Below, one piece after another: positions 8,438 through 15,828 of a DNA stretch of 49,271 nucleotides (positions are counted from its first letter, which is position 1; every line of letters starts with the position of its first letter). Made by a program: the position numbers and the translations under genes. The notes beneath the pieces are model-generated. The model did no database searches and was not told the origin of the DNA. It was given only the letters and a program-made list of their open reading frames with translations. This DNA is from Accumulibacter sp031732795 (lineage in GTDB: Bacteria; Pseudomonadota; Gammaproteobacteria; Burkholderiales; Rhodocyclaceae). The DNA lies in contig JAVMKC010000004.1 in assembly GCA_031732795.1 (NCBI GenBank), positions 1-49,271 of the forward strand, given 5' to 3'.

Positions 8438-8499
8438 GCCAGCACCGTCGAACACTTGTCCCAGCGGTCCCAGCGCCGACAAATGTCGCGCAGGAGCGG

Positions 8500-8808
8500 C
8501 TACCGGAAAAACTCCGCCAAGCCCTCGAAAACGGCGTGTTCGGCGCCGTGGCGTCGAACACTCAGCACGTCTTCAAGTTTGTCGATCTGTTTGATCATCT
8601 GCTCCAGGCGCTGATCCTCGTTGACTTGCAGCCAGACCCGGCTGGTCTCGCCACCGCCGACAGGCATGCAGACGATGCCTTCGACGTTGTAGGCGCGTCG
8701 CGAGAACAGGCCGACCACATGCGACATCACCCCGGGATGATTATTGACCTCCAGTTCCAGAACCGTGCGTGCCGGCTGGCAATCGTTGATCGTCATCAAG
8801 TTCATCAT
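8500..8808 (-). CDS. ilvN: Acetolactate synthase I small subunit (IlvN type)
   Basis: Regulatory ACT-domain subunit of acetohydroxyacid synthase, about 100 residues, which is the short IlvN form rather than the roughly 160-residue IlvH form. Blocks such as ELEVNNHPGVMSHVVGLF, RRAYNVEGI and EDQRLEQMIKQIDKLEDV closely resemble enterobacterial IlvN. It likely mediates valine feedback inhibition of IlvB. Two adjacent ATG codons (8806-8808 and 8803-8805) follow GGAGGT. The first overlaps the ilvB stop in TGATG, so translation is coupled to ilvB. Confidence 0.92.
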   Translation of the reverse strand: MMNLMTINDCQPARTVLELEVNNHPGVMSHVVGLFSRRAYNVEGIVCMPVGGGETSRVWLQVNEDQRLEQMIKQIDKLEDVLSVRRHGAEHAVFEGLAEFFR

Positions 8809-10493
8809 CAACCTCCGATCATTTCTTTGTTGGCGGCACCGGGCGGCACCATCGGCAGAACCTGCTCCTGCGCGGCAATACTGGCGTGGATCAACGTCGG
8901 ACCGCGACGCCGCAAGGCGGCGGCCAACGCCGCGCGAGGGTCACTTTCCTGGTCGAGATCGACCGCATCGATGCCGAATCCCTGAGCAACCCGGATGAAA
9001 TCGGGCATGCCTTTGAACTGCGAAGCGTAAATCCGCTCGCCGTAGAAAAGCGTTTGCTGCTGGAAAACCAAACCGAGCGAGGCATTGTTCATCAGCACGA
9101 TTTTGACGTTGACCGCCTCTTCGGCCGCGGTGACCAGTTCCTGAACGTTCATCAGAATGCTGCCATCACCGGTGAAGCAGACGACCGTGCGTTGCGGTTC
9201 GGCCAGGGCGGCGCCAATCGCCGCCGGCATACCGAAGCCCATCGTGCCCAGCCCGCCCGAGGTCAGCCACTGACGCGGTCGGCGCAAGGGATACGCTTGC
9301 GCCACCCACATCTGATGCTGTCCGACATCGGTGGCGATCGTCGCCTGATCGTCCAGACAATCGGCAACCGCGCGTATCAGCCCGTAAGGCGTTCGCGGGT
9401 CGTCGACTCCCGGCATGCGCAGAGAATGGGCGGCCTTCAACTCATCCACCCGTGACAGCCAGCCCCGCCGTTCCTGAGCGGCCACCATCGGCAATAGACG
9501 TTCCAACACCGCCTCGACATCACCGGTGATCCCGACGTGCGCGGTCTTGATCTTGTCCAGTTCAGAAGGATCGATGTCGATATGGACGATTTCGGCCTGT
9601 GGACAGAAACTGGCCACTTTGCCGGTGGCCCGATCGTCGAATCGCGCTCCGGCGGCGATCAGCAGATCGCATTCGTCAAGCGCCAGATTGGTGCACCGCG
9701 CGCCGTGCATGCCCAACATGCCCAACGACAAGCGATGATCGACCGGCATCGTTCCCAACGCCATCAAGGTCATTACCGTCGGCAGGCCGGCTTTTTCCGC
9801 CAGAGCCAGCGCGGTTTCCGAGGCGCCGGAATGCACCACGCCGCCCCCCAGATACAGAATCGGTCGCATCGCACGATCGATCATCGCCGCTGCGCGTGTC
9901 AACAGCCGATCGTCCGGAGCGGGGGCTTGTTCGGCAATACCCGGTTGCGGCCATGCGGCAACTTCGATCCGCTGCGTCTGCACATCTTTCGGAATATCGA
10001 CCAATACCGGACCCGGACGACCGGAAGCGGCGATACGGAAGGCCTGTGGAATGACCGTCAGCAACTCCTCCGCCGAATTCACCAGAAAGTTGTGCTTGGT
10101 GATCGGCAAGCTCAAACCGTACGTATCGACTTCCTGAAAAGCGTCGGTACCGATCAATGCCCGCGGCACCTGACCGGTGATCGCCACCAATGGAATCGAA
10201 TCGAGTTTGGCATCGGCAACAGCGGTCAACAGATTGGTCGCGCCGGGTCCAGAGGACGCCATGCACACCGCCGGCCGCCCGGTGGCTCGCGCCATGCCTT
10301 GCGCGATGAAGCCGCCGCCCTGCTCGTGGCGAACCAGCACATGATGAATCGTCGATGATTCGGACAGCGCGTCGTAAATCGGCAGGATCGCACCGCCGGG
10401 AATTCCGGCGACGATTCGCACGCCTTGTCTTTCGAGCAGCCGAACGACGATTTGTGCGCCAGTAAAAAACTCGGGGGAATGTTCAGACACCAT
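8808..10493 (-). CDS. ilvB: Acetolactate synthase I large subunit
   Basis: Catalytic subunit of acetohydroxyacid synthase, a thiamine-diphosphate and FAD enzyme for the first common step of valine, leucine and isoleucine synthesis. It matches the IlvB (AHAS I) type along its whole length (561 aa). Features include GIPGGAILPIYDAL, the catalytic Glu in VRHEQGGGFIAQGMARA, GTDAFQEVDTYG, the TDVGQHQMWVAQ segment, GDGSILMNVQEL of the ThDP site and the ending VPPGAANKEMIGG. The ATG at 10491-10493 is chosen because AAGGAG lies just upstream; a TTG four codons earlier has no ribosome site. Expression is probably set by the attenuator upstream. Confidence 0.95.
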   Translation of the reverse strand: MVSEHSPEFFTGAQIVVRLLERQGVRIVAGIPGGAILPIYDALSESSTIHHVLVRHEQGGGFIAQGMARATGRPAVCMASSGPGATNLLTAVADAKLDSIPLVAITGQVPRALIGTDAFQEVDTYGLSLPITKHNFLVNSAEELLTVIPQAFRIAASGRPGPVLVDIPKDVQTQRIEVAAWPQPGIAEQAPAPDDRLLTRAAAMIDRAMRPILYLGGGVVHSGASETALALAEKAGLPTVMTLMALGTMPVDHRLSLGMLGMHGARCTNLALDECDLLIAAGARFDDRATGKVASFCPQAEIVHIDIDPSELDKIKTAHVGITGDVEAVLERLLPMVAAQERRGWLSRVDELKAAHSLRMPGVDDPRTPYGLIRAVADCLDDQATIATDVGQHQMWVAQAYPLRRPRQWLTSGGLGTMGFGMPAAIGAALAEPQRTVVCFTGDGSILMNVQELVTAAEEAVNVKIVLMNNASLGLVFQQQTLFYGERIYASQFKGMPDFIRVAQGFGIDAVDLDQESDPRAALAAALRRRGPTLIHASIAAQEQVLPMVPPGAANKEMIGG

Positions 10494-10542
10494 TTTCTCC
10501 TTCAACGAACAAGACCGTTTTCAGCCTTGACGGGGTGGATCA

Positions 10543-10585
10543 TCAAAAACGACAAACCCCCGCTCGGCTGGCACCGGCGGGGGTT
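10543..10585 (-). terminator. Attenuator terminator before ilvB
   Basis: Read on the minus strand, AACCCCCG and CGGGGGTT form a GC-rich stem closed by a GC-rich loop, followed by TTTGTCGTTTTT. It lies between the leader peptide stop and ilvB. The left part (CCCCCGCCGG) can alternatively pair with CCGGCCCGGGG near the end of the leader frame, giving a plausible antiterminator. Confidence 0.8.
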
Positions 10586-10625
10586 GGGAATACGTCTGTG
10601 ACGATGGTTTATAGACTTGTCGACT

Positions 10626-10760
10626 TCAGCTTCGTTCGCCCCGGGCCGGTAGGCACCGTACAATGCCTACGACCACCAGGAACGGTACCACTACTTGCCC
10701 AACAGCAAGAGCAAGAGATTCGGTAGCCAACGATTCATTCGACGATTTCGGGGTGCGCAT
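10626..10760 (-). CDS. ivbL: Valine-rich ilvBN leader peptide
   Basis: A 44-codon frame lies between a strong promoter and the attenuator of ilvB. Residues 20-34 read VGQVVVPFLVVVGIV: eight Val in fifteen residues plus Leu and Ile, as expected of a leader whose ribosome stalls when branched-chain aminoacyl-tRNA is scarce. The style resembles the Val-run leader IvbL of Escherichia coli. Inside the Val codons GTAGGCA and TGCCTAC form a 7-bp hairpin suited as the pause structure. The stop lies about 40 bases before the terminator stem. The start ATG (10758-10760) has only a weak ribosome site. The gene is too short for ordinary gene finders. The regulatory role is inferred from architecture. Confidence 0.8.
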   Translation of the reverse strand: MRTPKSSNESLATESLALAVGQVVVPFLVVVGIVRCLPARGERS

Positions 10761-10804
10761 CAGTATCGAAACAAGCCAGTGAAAAAACGAACGACAGGGT
10801 TGGG

Positions 10805-10833
10805 ATTAGACCGAATGCAATCCGTCAAGTCAA
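10805..10833 (-). promoter_or_regulatory. Sigma-70-type promoter for the ilvBN leader
   Basis: On the minus strand TTGACT (10828-10833) is separated by exactly 17 bases from TCTAAT (10805-10810). Transcription would begin near 10797, about 37 bases before the leader peptide start codon. Confidence 0.7.
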
Positions 10834-11133
10834 GACGATGATTACTGCGGATTCCCGTCGTGCAGGAAATCGGTCACGGATGGCGCGTATTTTTGAGCAG
10901 CGCCATCATTGCAAGCGGTTGGCAAGCACCGCCGACGACGGACAGCCTTCCTCAGCAAAGCGGACGATTCATAGCGGACACGGGCGTCGCACGCTCTGAT
11001 CCATTGATGTGGGTCAACCTGCCGCCCCCTGGTTGCGCACTACACTTCGAGCGTTAAATAGGATCCATTCCCAAAAATCTTCAAGACAGCTCTGAGGGAT
11101 ATCCATAAAACTGTCTTCCTTCTGGAATAAGCG
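10834..11133. other. Intergenic stretch upstream of the V4R gene
   Basis: About 300 bases divergent between the ilvBN promoter and the V4R gene. No gene, repeat or clear operator was seen. Confidence 0.5.
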
Positions 11134-11589
11134 ATGAAACCCGTTGAATTGTCCAATGCCTTGCAAATTCACCGCCCGGAAACGGGACAACTGGTCGGTG
11201 TCGGTTTGTACCGTCTGCTCCGACTGGTGGCCATGGAAGACATCCTCGGAACCGGCGCGTCGGCGATCAGCTATTACGCCGGCAAGAAGATGGGCAAGGA
11301 ATTGCATCTCAAGAAACTCGAGGAATTCCTGGCACTTTGCGACGAACTGAAAATCGGCCAGATCGAAGTGCCGGTGATGACTGAGGAAAAGATTCATGTC
11401 GATGTCCATGAATGCGTGACCTGCTCAGGGTTGTCGCCGGTGGGACGCACCTTGTGTCATTTCGAAGGCGGACTGATCGCCGGCGTCATCGAAGGAATTC
11501 TCGGCAAGCACGTGCAGGCGCATGAAGTGTCGTGCATCGGCGGCCTGGGAAACAAAACCTGCGGTTTCGAACTGGAGATCGTCAGCTGA
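11134..11589 (+). CDS. V4R-domain protein
   Basis: A 151-residue cytoplasmic protein consisting of a V4R (4-vinyl reductase) domain, a small-molecule-binding fold found in sensors and in enzymes handling hydrocarbons or tetrapyrroles. The conserved Cys/Gly pattern is present: HECVTCSGL, then a Cys before HFEGGLIAGVIEGILG, then VSCIGGLGNKTCGFELEI near the C-terminus. No catalytic or output domain is attached. It stands alone, convergent with motD, so the ligand and partner are unknown. The ATG at 11134 is the first in the frame. Confidence 0.8.
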   Translation: MKPVELSNALQIHRPETGQLVGVGLYRLLRLVAMEDILGTGASAISYYAGKKMGKELHLKKLEEFLALCDELKIGQIEVPVMTEEKIHVDVHECVTCSGLSPVGRTLCHFEGGLIAGVIEGILGKHVQAHEVSCIGGLGNKTCGFELEIVS

Positions 11590-11633
11590 TACTCTTTTGA
11601 CCAGTCATCCCAGTGGCGGCCGGATACGGTGGC

Positions 11634-12449
11634 TCAGCGTACGACCTGACCGTCTCCGGCGGCAGCGCCCGCTCTGTTGTTCTCTCCCGGCGAATTCAAT
11701 TCAAGCTCGGTGCGTTTTTCGGGCAGATTCGAATCGATTAGAATCGTCACCCGCCGGTTACGCGCCCTCCCCTCGAGCAACGTATTGGTTTCGACGGGAC
11801 GCGTGTCGGCATAGCCAATGGCCGTCAGACGTTCAGCGGCGACACCGGCGTCGGCGAACAGACGCAGTACAGTGGTGGCACGTATCGCCGACAGTTCCCA
11901 ATTCGAAGGGAAAGCGGCATTGTTGATCGGCGTATTGTCGGTGTGCCCTTCGATGGTTACCGGAAATTCCGCCGGTACCAGCACGTCAGCCACCGACTTC
12001 ATCGCTTTCGCCAACGATGGTTGCAAAACTGCCTGACCGGGAGAGAAGAGCACGCTGTCGTTGATTTCGATGCTTACACCACGACTGGTTTCAAGCACCC
12101 GCACCTTGCCTTGTTCGATCAGCGGCGCCATCACCGCGATGATTTCCTTGGCCACATTGCGCATTTTTTCGCGCTGTTTCTGCTTGAACGCTTCCTGAGT
12201 CTTGTTGGTCGAATTCGTTTTCGGTAGCGGCGACGGAAGGAGTGCCGGCATCTGAGCGGCGGCATTGACCTGAACGTTACGAAAAGCCTGGACGATGGAA
12301 TTGCTCAAAATCCGGTATTTGCCTTCGTTGACCGTCGACAGCGCATACATGACGACGAAAAAAGCAAACAGCAGGGTGATGAAATCAGCGTACGACACCA
12401 GCCAGCGTTCGTGGTTATCGGTCTCTTCGCGATACTTTCGACGTGCCAT
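11634..12449 (-). CDS. motD: Flagellar motor protein MotD (MotB-like stator)
   Basis: A 271-residue stator B subunit. It has a cytoplasmic basic start, a single membrane helix with the proton-carrying Asp22 (WLVSYADFITLLFAFFVV), a plug/linker region, and an OmpA-type peptidoglycan-binding domain with TIEGHTDNTPI, NWELSAIRA and GRARNRRV. The form matches the MotD/MotB paralogues of Pseudomonas and related bacteria, which pair with MotC. The start ATG is at 12447-12449. No A-type subunit (motC/motA) lies upstream within the window, which is unusual because the pair is normally adjacent. Confidence 0.88.
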   Translation of the reverse strand: MARRKYREETDNHERWLVSYADFITLLFAFFVVMYALSTVNEGKYRILSNSIVQAFRNVQVNAAAQMPALLPSPLPKTNSTNKTQEAFKQKQREKMRNVAKEIIAVMAPLIEQGKVRVLETSRGVSIEINDSVLFSPGQAVLQPSLAKAMKSVADVLVPAEFPVTIEGHTDNTPINNAAFPSNWELSAIRATTVLRLFADAGVAAERLTAIGYADTRPVETNTLLEGRARNRRVTILIDSNLPEKRTELELNSPGENNRAGAAAGDGQVVR

Positions 12450-12712
12450 CGCTCAAATGCTCCTTTCGTCCGCGAATCGATCATCCGTAAGGCATCGATG
12501 CCTATGCCGCCCCATATTCTCAGTCATCCGCGATGAACGTCCGCATTATCTCATTGTATACACTCAGCCCATCGGCCGAAGATCTGAATTCTGTACCACA
12601 AAGGTTCATTTCGAGCCGGACCGATCCCACCGGTGAGACCAGCCCACAAAAGCCGTCCCGGGCGAGTTTCAGTCGAGATCAGGCTCGACCATCATCAACA
12701 ACGCCCTGGCGC

Positions 12713-12741
12713 TTGCACAATACTATCCAGGGGGATAGAAT
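12713..12741 (+). promoter_or_regulatory. dmeRF promoter
   Basis: TTGCAC (12713-12718), a 17-base spacer, then TAGAAT (12736-12741). The expected transcription start is about 12748, the same position as the likely ATG of dmeR, so the mRNA may be leaderless or nearly so. The operator lies inside the spacer and -10 element. Confidence 0.55.
12723..12738. promoter_or_regulatory. Probable DmeR operator
   Basis: The palindrome CTATCC-AGGG-GGATAG contains a five-G tract, the hallmark of sites bound by RcnR/CsoR-family repressors (A/T-rich flanks around a G-run). It overlaps the -10 hexamer, so binding would block RNA polymerase. Confidence 0.65.
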
Positions 12742-12747
12742 GTGGCG

Positions 12748-13017
12748 ATGAGTATCCATACCTCTCATCCCGAAATCATCACACGGCTCAAGCGTGCCGA
12801 AGGCCATCTGCGCGGCATCATCACCATGCTCGAGGAAGGCCGGGATTGCCTGGCGATCGCACAGCAGTTGCAGGCCGTCGAAAAAGCCATTGCCAATGCC
12901 AAGAAGACTCTGGTTCATGACCATATCGACCAGTGTCTCAGCCGGGCCGTCCATGACGCTGCGCAACATCCGGAAGCCACCATCCGCGAGTTCAAGGAAC
13001 TCACCAAATATCTCTGA
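12748..13017 (+). CDS. dmeR: Metal-sensing repressor DmeR (CsoR/RcnR family)
   Basis: An 89-residue all-helical DNA-binding repressor of the CsoR/RcnR/FrmR family. Such proteins release DNA when they bind metal (Cu, Ni, Co) or formaldehyde. Expected ligand residues are visible: Cys34 in EEGRDCLAI, His59 and Cys63 in VHDHIDQCL, plus His4 and His7 at the N-terminus. The sequence style (HPEIITRLKRAEGHLRGI) matches DmeR, which controls the CDF exporter DmeF in rhizobia. The start is the ATG at 12748; a GTG at 12742 is also possible and has a better-spaced GGGGGA. dmeF follows after 20 bases. The metal is inferred to be Co or Ni from the partner. Confidence 0.85.
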   Translation: MSIHTSHPEIITRLKRAEGHLRGIITMLEEGRDCLAIAQQLQAVEKAIANAKKTLVHDHIDQCLSRAVHDAAQHPEATIREFKELTKYL

Positions 13018-13037
13018 TTTCTCTCGGGAAATGAACT

Positions 13038-14105
13038 GTGTCTGACGATTCCTCGTTCTCCGAACGCACCCATCCGCATATTTTCGACGAGGGTAATCTC
13101 GCCGGCGAAAAAGGCACTCGACTGGTGATGTTGATCACCTTGGCGATGATGGTGATCGAAATCACCGCCGGTTGGTGGTTCAATTCCATGGCTTTGCTGG
13201 CCGACGGCTGGCACATGAGTTCGCACGCCCTGGCTATCGGCCTGTCGGCGTTCGCGTATGCGGCGGCCCGACGTTTCGCCCACGATTCGCGCTTCGCTTT
13301 TGGTACCTGGAAGATCGAAATACTCGCCGGATTTGCCAGCGCCATTTTTCTCTTCGGCGTGGCAGTGCTGATGATCAGCGCCTCGATTGAACGGCTGTTC
13401 TCGCCAGGGCCGATCCACTACCAGGAAGCCATCGCCGTGGCGGTGGTCGGCTTGGTGGTGAACATCGTCTGTGCGCTGATCCTCGCCGGAGCGCATGATC
13501 ACGGCCACCATCACCATGGGCATGGGCATGGGCATGGTGATCATGATGGCCATGGCTATCACGACCACCACGATCATCATCACGACCATCCAGCGGATCG
13601 TGCCACTCACCATCACAGCCACGACCTCAACCTGCGATCAGCCTACCTGCATGTCGTCGCCGATGCGGCGACCTCGGTTCTGGCGATCCTCGCGCTGCTT
13701 GGCGGCATGTTTCAAGGCTGGAATTGGCTCGACCCGGTCATGGGTCTGGTCGGCGCGATTCTCGTCGCCCGCTGGGCTTACGGTCTGCTTCTCGACACCG
13801 CGCAAGTGTTGTTGGACCGGGAAATGGATCATCCGGTGGTCGAGGAGATTCGCCAAGTGCTCCGTGACGATCCGTCACTCGGCACGTCGCGGGTGGTCGA
13901 TCTGCACGTCTGGCGCGTTGGCCGAAACAAATTTGCGGTCATCATCGGTTTGCTGACCGATCATCCTACCGTAACGCCCGACGCGGTCCGTCAGGCGCTC
14001 GGTGTTCATGAGGAATTGGCGCATGTTTCGGTGGAGATCAACCGTTCGCCTGAATTTGCGGGGACGACGAGTCTTTCAGAACCGGCGCGCCTGCATCAGT
14101 TTTGA
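13038..14105 (+). CDS. dmeF: CDF-family metal exporter DmeF
   Basis: A 355-residue cation diffusion facilitator that exports divalent metal ions (Co2+, Ni2+ or Zn2+) across the inner membrane in exchange for protons. It has six predicted helices with the transport-site motifs LLADGWHMSSHALA (helix 2) and LHVVADAATSVLA (helix 5). Between helices 4 and 5 is a long His/Asp/Gly-rich cytoplasmic loop (about residues 152-195), followed by a C-terminal cytoplasmic domain with DLHVWRVGRNKF. The start is a GTG at 13038 with GGGA upstream; the nearby ATG at 13031 is out of frame. It forms an operon with dmeR, which supports cobalt/nickel efflux. Confidence 0.9.
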   Translation: MSDDSSFSERTHPHIFDEGNLAGEKGTRLVMLITLAMMVIEITAGWWFNSMALLADGWHMSSHALAIGLSAFAYAAARRFAHDSRFAFGTWKIEILAGFASAIFLFGVAVLMISASIERLFSPGPIHYQEAIAVAVVGLVVNIVCALILAGAHDHGHHHHGHGHGHGDHDGHGYHDHHDHHHDHPADRATHHHSHDLNLRSAYLHVVADAATSVLAILALLGGMFQGWNWLDPVMGLVGAILVARWAYGLLLDTAQVLLDREMDHPVVEEIRQVLRDDPSLGTSRVVDLHVWRVGRNKFAVIIGLLTDHPTVTPDAVRQALGVHEELAHVSVEINRSPEFAGTTSLSEPARLHQF

Positions 14106-14287
14106 CATTTCGCGCGATCAAGTCATTTTTCGGCAGCATCCGTTGAACCGCACTTTGTGTGCCAATCGTCACCAACCGATTGCTCACCACCGTCGGCTCG
14201 ATTTCAAGAACAGCGAAATGGCCGACTCCGCCAAATGGCCAACGGCATCGAAGAAGATCGGTCCGCCATTTTTTCGACCTTGAGACC

Positions 14288-15277
14288 GTGTCCGATCGTC
14301 CGCCAGCCTCCACCGACGATGTCTCTGCCCAGCAACACCCCGGGCAACGCGCCTTGACCACCGGCATTGCCTGCTCGCTCGGCGCCGGAATGCTGTGGGG
14401 GCTGGTGTTCATCGTACCGCTGTGTTTACCCGACTATCCGCCGACGATGCTTGCAGTCGGCCGTTATCTGGCTTTTGGCGTCATCGTCCTGCCCCTGGCC
14501 TTCTCCGACCGTCGACGCTTGCAGCACCTGCAGCGCCAGGACTGGTGGCGGGCCGCCGAATTGGCTCTGGTCGGCAATCTGCTCTACTACCTCTGTCTGG
14601 CAGCCGCCATCCAACTGGCCGGAGCGCCGGTGCCGACGCTATTGATCGGCACCTTGCCGATCGTCATCGCTCTGGTCAGCAATTTTGGTGCCGAAGCGTT
14701 ACCCTGGCGCCGCCTGTTCCCTTCCCTGCTGGTCATCGCTCTCGGCATCGCCCTGGTCAATCATCAAGAAACGACCCGGCTGACCACCACGCTCAATCTG
14801 CGCGCACACTATTTGGGCGTCATCCTGGCCATCGGCGCGGTGCTGGCCTGGACCTGGTACCCGATCCGCAACAGCAGTTGGTTGCGGCAACGGCCAGGCT
14901 TGTCGCCGGCAACCTGGGCGCTTGCCCAAGGACTGGCGACACTGCCGCTGGCTGTGCTCGGCGTGGCCGCGTTGAGCCTTCATTTCCGTGGCGACACCAC
15001 TTTCGACTACCCGTGGGGGCCGCAACCGCTGCGCTATCTCGGCTTGATGCTGCTGCTCGGCTTTTGCGCCTCCTGGCTCGGCACCTTGCTCTGGAATCGC
15101 GCCAGCCAGTTGCTGCCCGCCGCCTTGGTCGGCCAGTTAATCGTTTTCGAAACCCTGGCCGCGCTGGCTTACGCCTTCATCTGGCGCGGCACCTTGCCCG
15201 ATGCGCGGATTCTGCTCGGCATCGTCTTGCTGATTGGCGGAGTACTGCTTGGCGTCCGCGCTTTCCGTAAGCGTTGA
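14288..15277 (+). CDS. DMT-superfamily (EamA) permease
   Basis: A polytopic inner-membrane protein of about 330 residues with ten hydrophobic helices arranged as two EamA repeats, typical of drug/metabolite transporters that export amino acids or other small molecules. The first repeat starts at GAGMLWGLVFIVPL and the second around LGVILAIGAVLAWTW. A typical late segment (ASWLGTLLWNRASQLLPAAL) is present. The likely start is the GTG at 14288; the longer open frame back to 14159 adds a polar, non-conserved stretch. The substrate is unknown. It lies downstream of dmeF but 182 bases away and probably has its own promoter. Confidence 0.8.
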   Translation: MSDRPPASTDDVSAQQHPGQRALTTGIACSLGAGMLWGLVFIVPLCLPDYPPTMLAVGRYLAFGVIVLPLAFSDRRRLQHLQRQDWWRAAELALVGNLLYYLCLAAAIQLAGAPVPTLLIGTLPIVIALVSNFGAEALPWRRLFPSLLVIALGIALVNHQETTRLTTTLNLRAHYLGVILAIGAVLAWTWYPIRNSSWLRQRPGLSPATWALAQGLATLPLAVLGVAALSLHFRGDTTFDYPWGPQPLRYLGLMLLLGFCASWLGTLLWNRASQLLPAALVGQLIVFETLAALAYAFIWRGTLPDARILLGIVLLIGGVLLGVRAFRKR

Positions 15278-15289
15278 GCCTGCCGGGTC

Positions 15290-15335
15290 TCCTTATCGCC
15301 GAGCACCCGTTCCTGACGGCTCGTGACAATAAGGA
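15290..15335. terminator. Nested inverted repeat between convergent genes
   Basis: TCCTTAT and ATAAGGA form an outer stem, with CGAGC and GCTCG as an inner stem. It sits exactly between the stops of the permease gene and crcB and probably serves both, although no long T-run follows. Confidence 0.5.
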
Positions 15336-15338
15336 CAG

Positions 15339-15725
15339 TCAACCCTGGCCGCGCAGCCAGATCACGGTCGCCATGCCGGCCAGAGTCATGACTAAAGAAC
15401 CGACGACGTGTGCCGCGATCAACGCCAAAGCCCAGGAAAACCGTGCCTGCTGCAACAGACTGGCGAGCTCGGCCGAAAAAGTCGAAAAAGTCGTCAGCCC
15501 GCCGCAAAAGCCGGTAACGATCAACAACCGCCACTCGGGTGACAAATCCGTAGCCGCCGCAAAAAAGGCAATGGCCACGCCGATGACATAGGCGCCGAAC
15601 AAATTGGCAACCAGCGTTCCCGGAGGAAGCGTCGGAAATACCTCATTCAGCTTCAAACCGAGCTGCCAGCGCAGTAGCGCGCCGAGCGCGGCACCAAGCG
15701 AAATGGCAACTACCGATTTCCACAT
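15339..15725 (-). CDS. crcB: Fluoride channel CrcB/FluC
   Basis: A 128-residue, four-helix dual-topology membrane protein that forms dimeric F- channels to expel fluoride. Signature segments are GAALGALLRWQLG, GTLVANLFGAYVIG and GFCGGLTTFSTFS, which carries the Phe/Thr residues of the fluoride path. Length is normal. The ATG at 15723-15725 is followed directly by the conserved N-terminal helix. I looked for the crcB-motif fluoride riboswitch in the roughly 100 bases upstream and could not recognise it, so expression is not visibly fluoride-controlled here. Confidence 0.92.
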   Translation of the reverse strand: MWKSVVAISLGAALGALLRWQLGLKLNEVFPTLPPGTLVANLFGAYVIGVAIAFFAAATDLSPEWRLLIVTGFCGGLTTFSTFSAELASLLQQARFSWALALIAAHVVGSLVMTLAGMATVIWLRGQG

Positions 15726-15828
15726 CGTTTTTCCCTGAATCGATCATCTTTCCCTACCGGTCCGATGCGGAGAATCGAAATGTTCCCGCCAGCGATCGAC
15801 AAACCGTTTACCCGATGCACAGGCACGA

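Noticed and set aside
15726..15828. Possible fluoride riboswitch upstream of crcB
   Set aside because: The conserved loops of the crcB-motif RNA were not found in the short leader.
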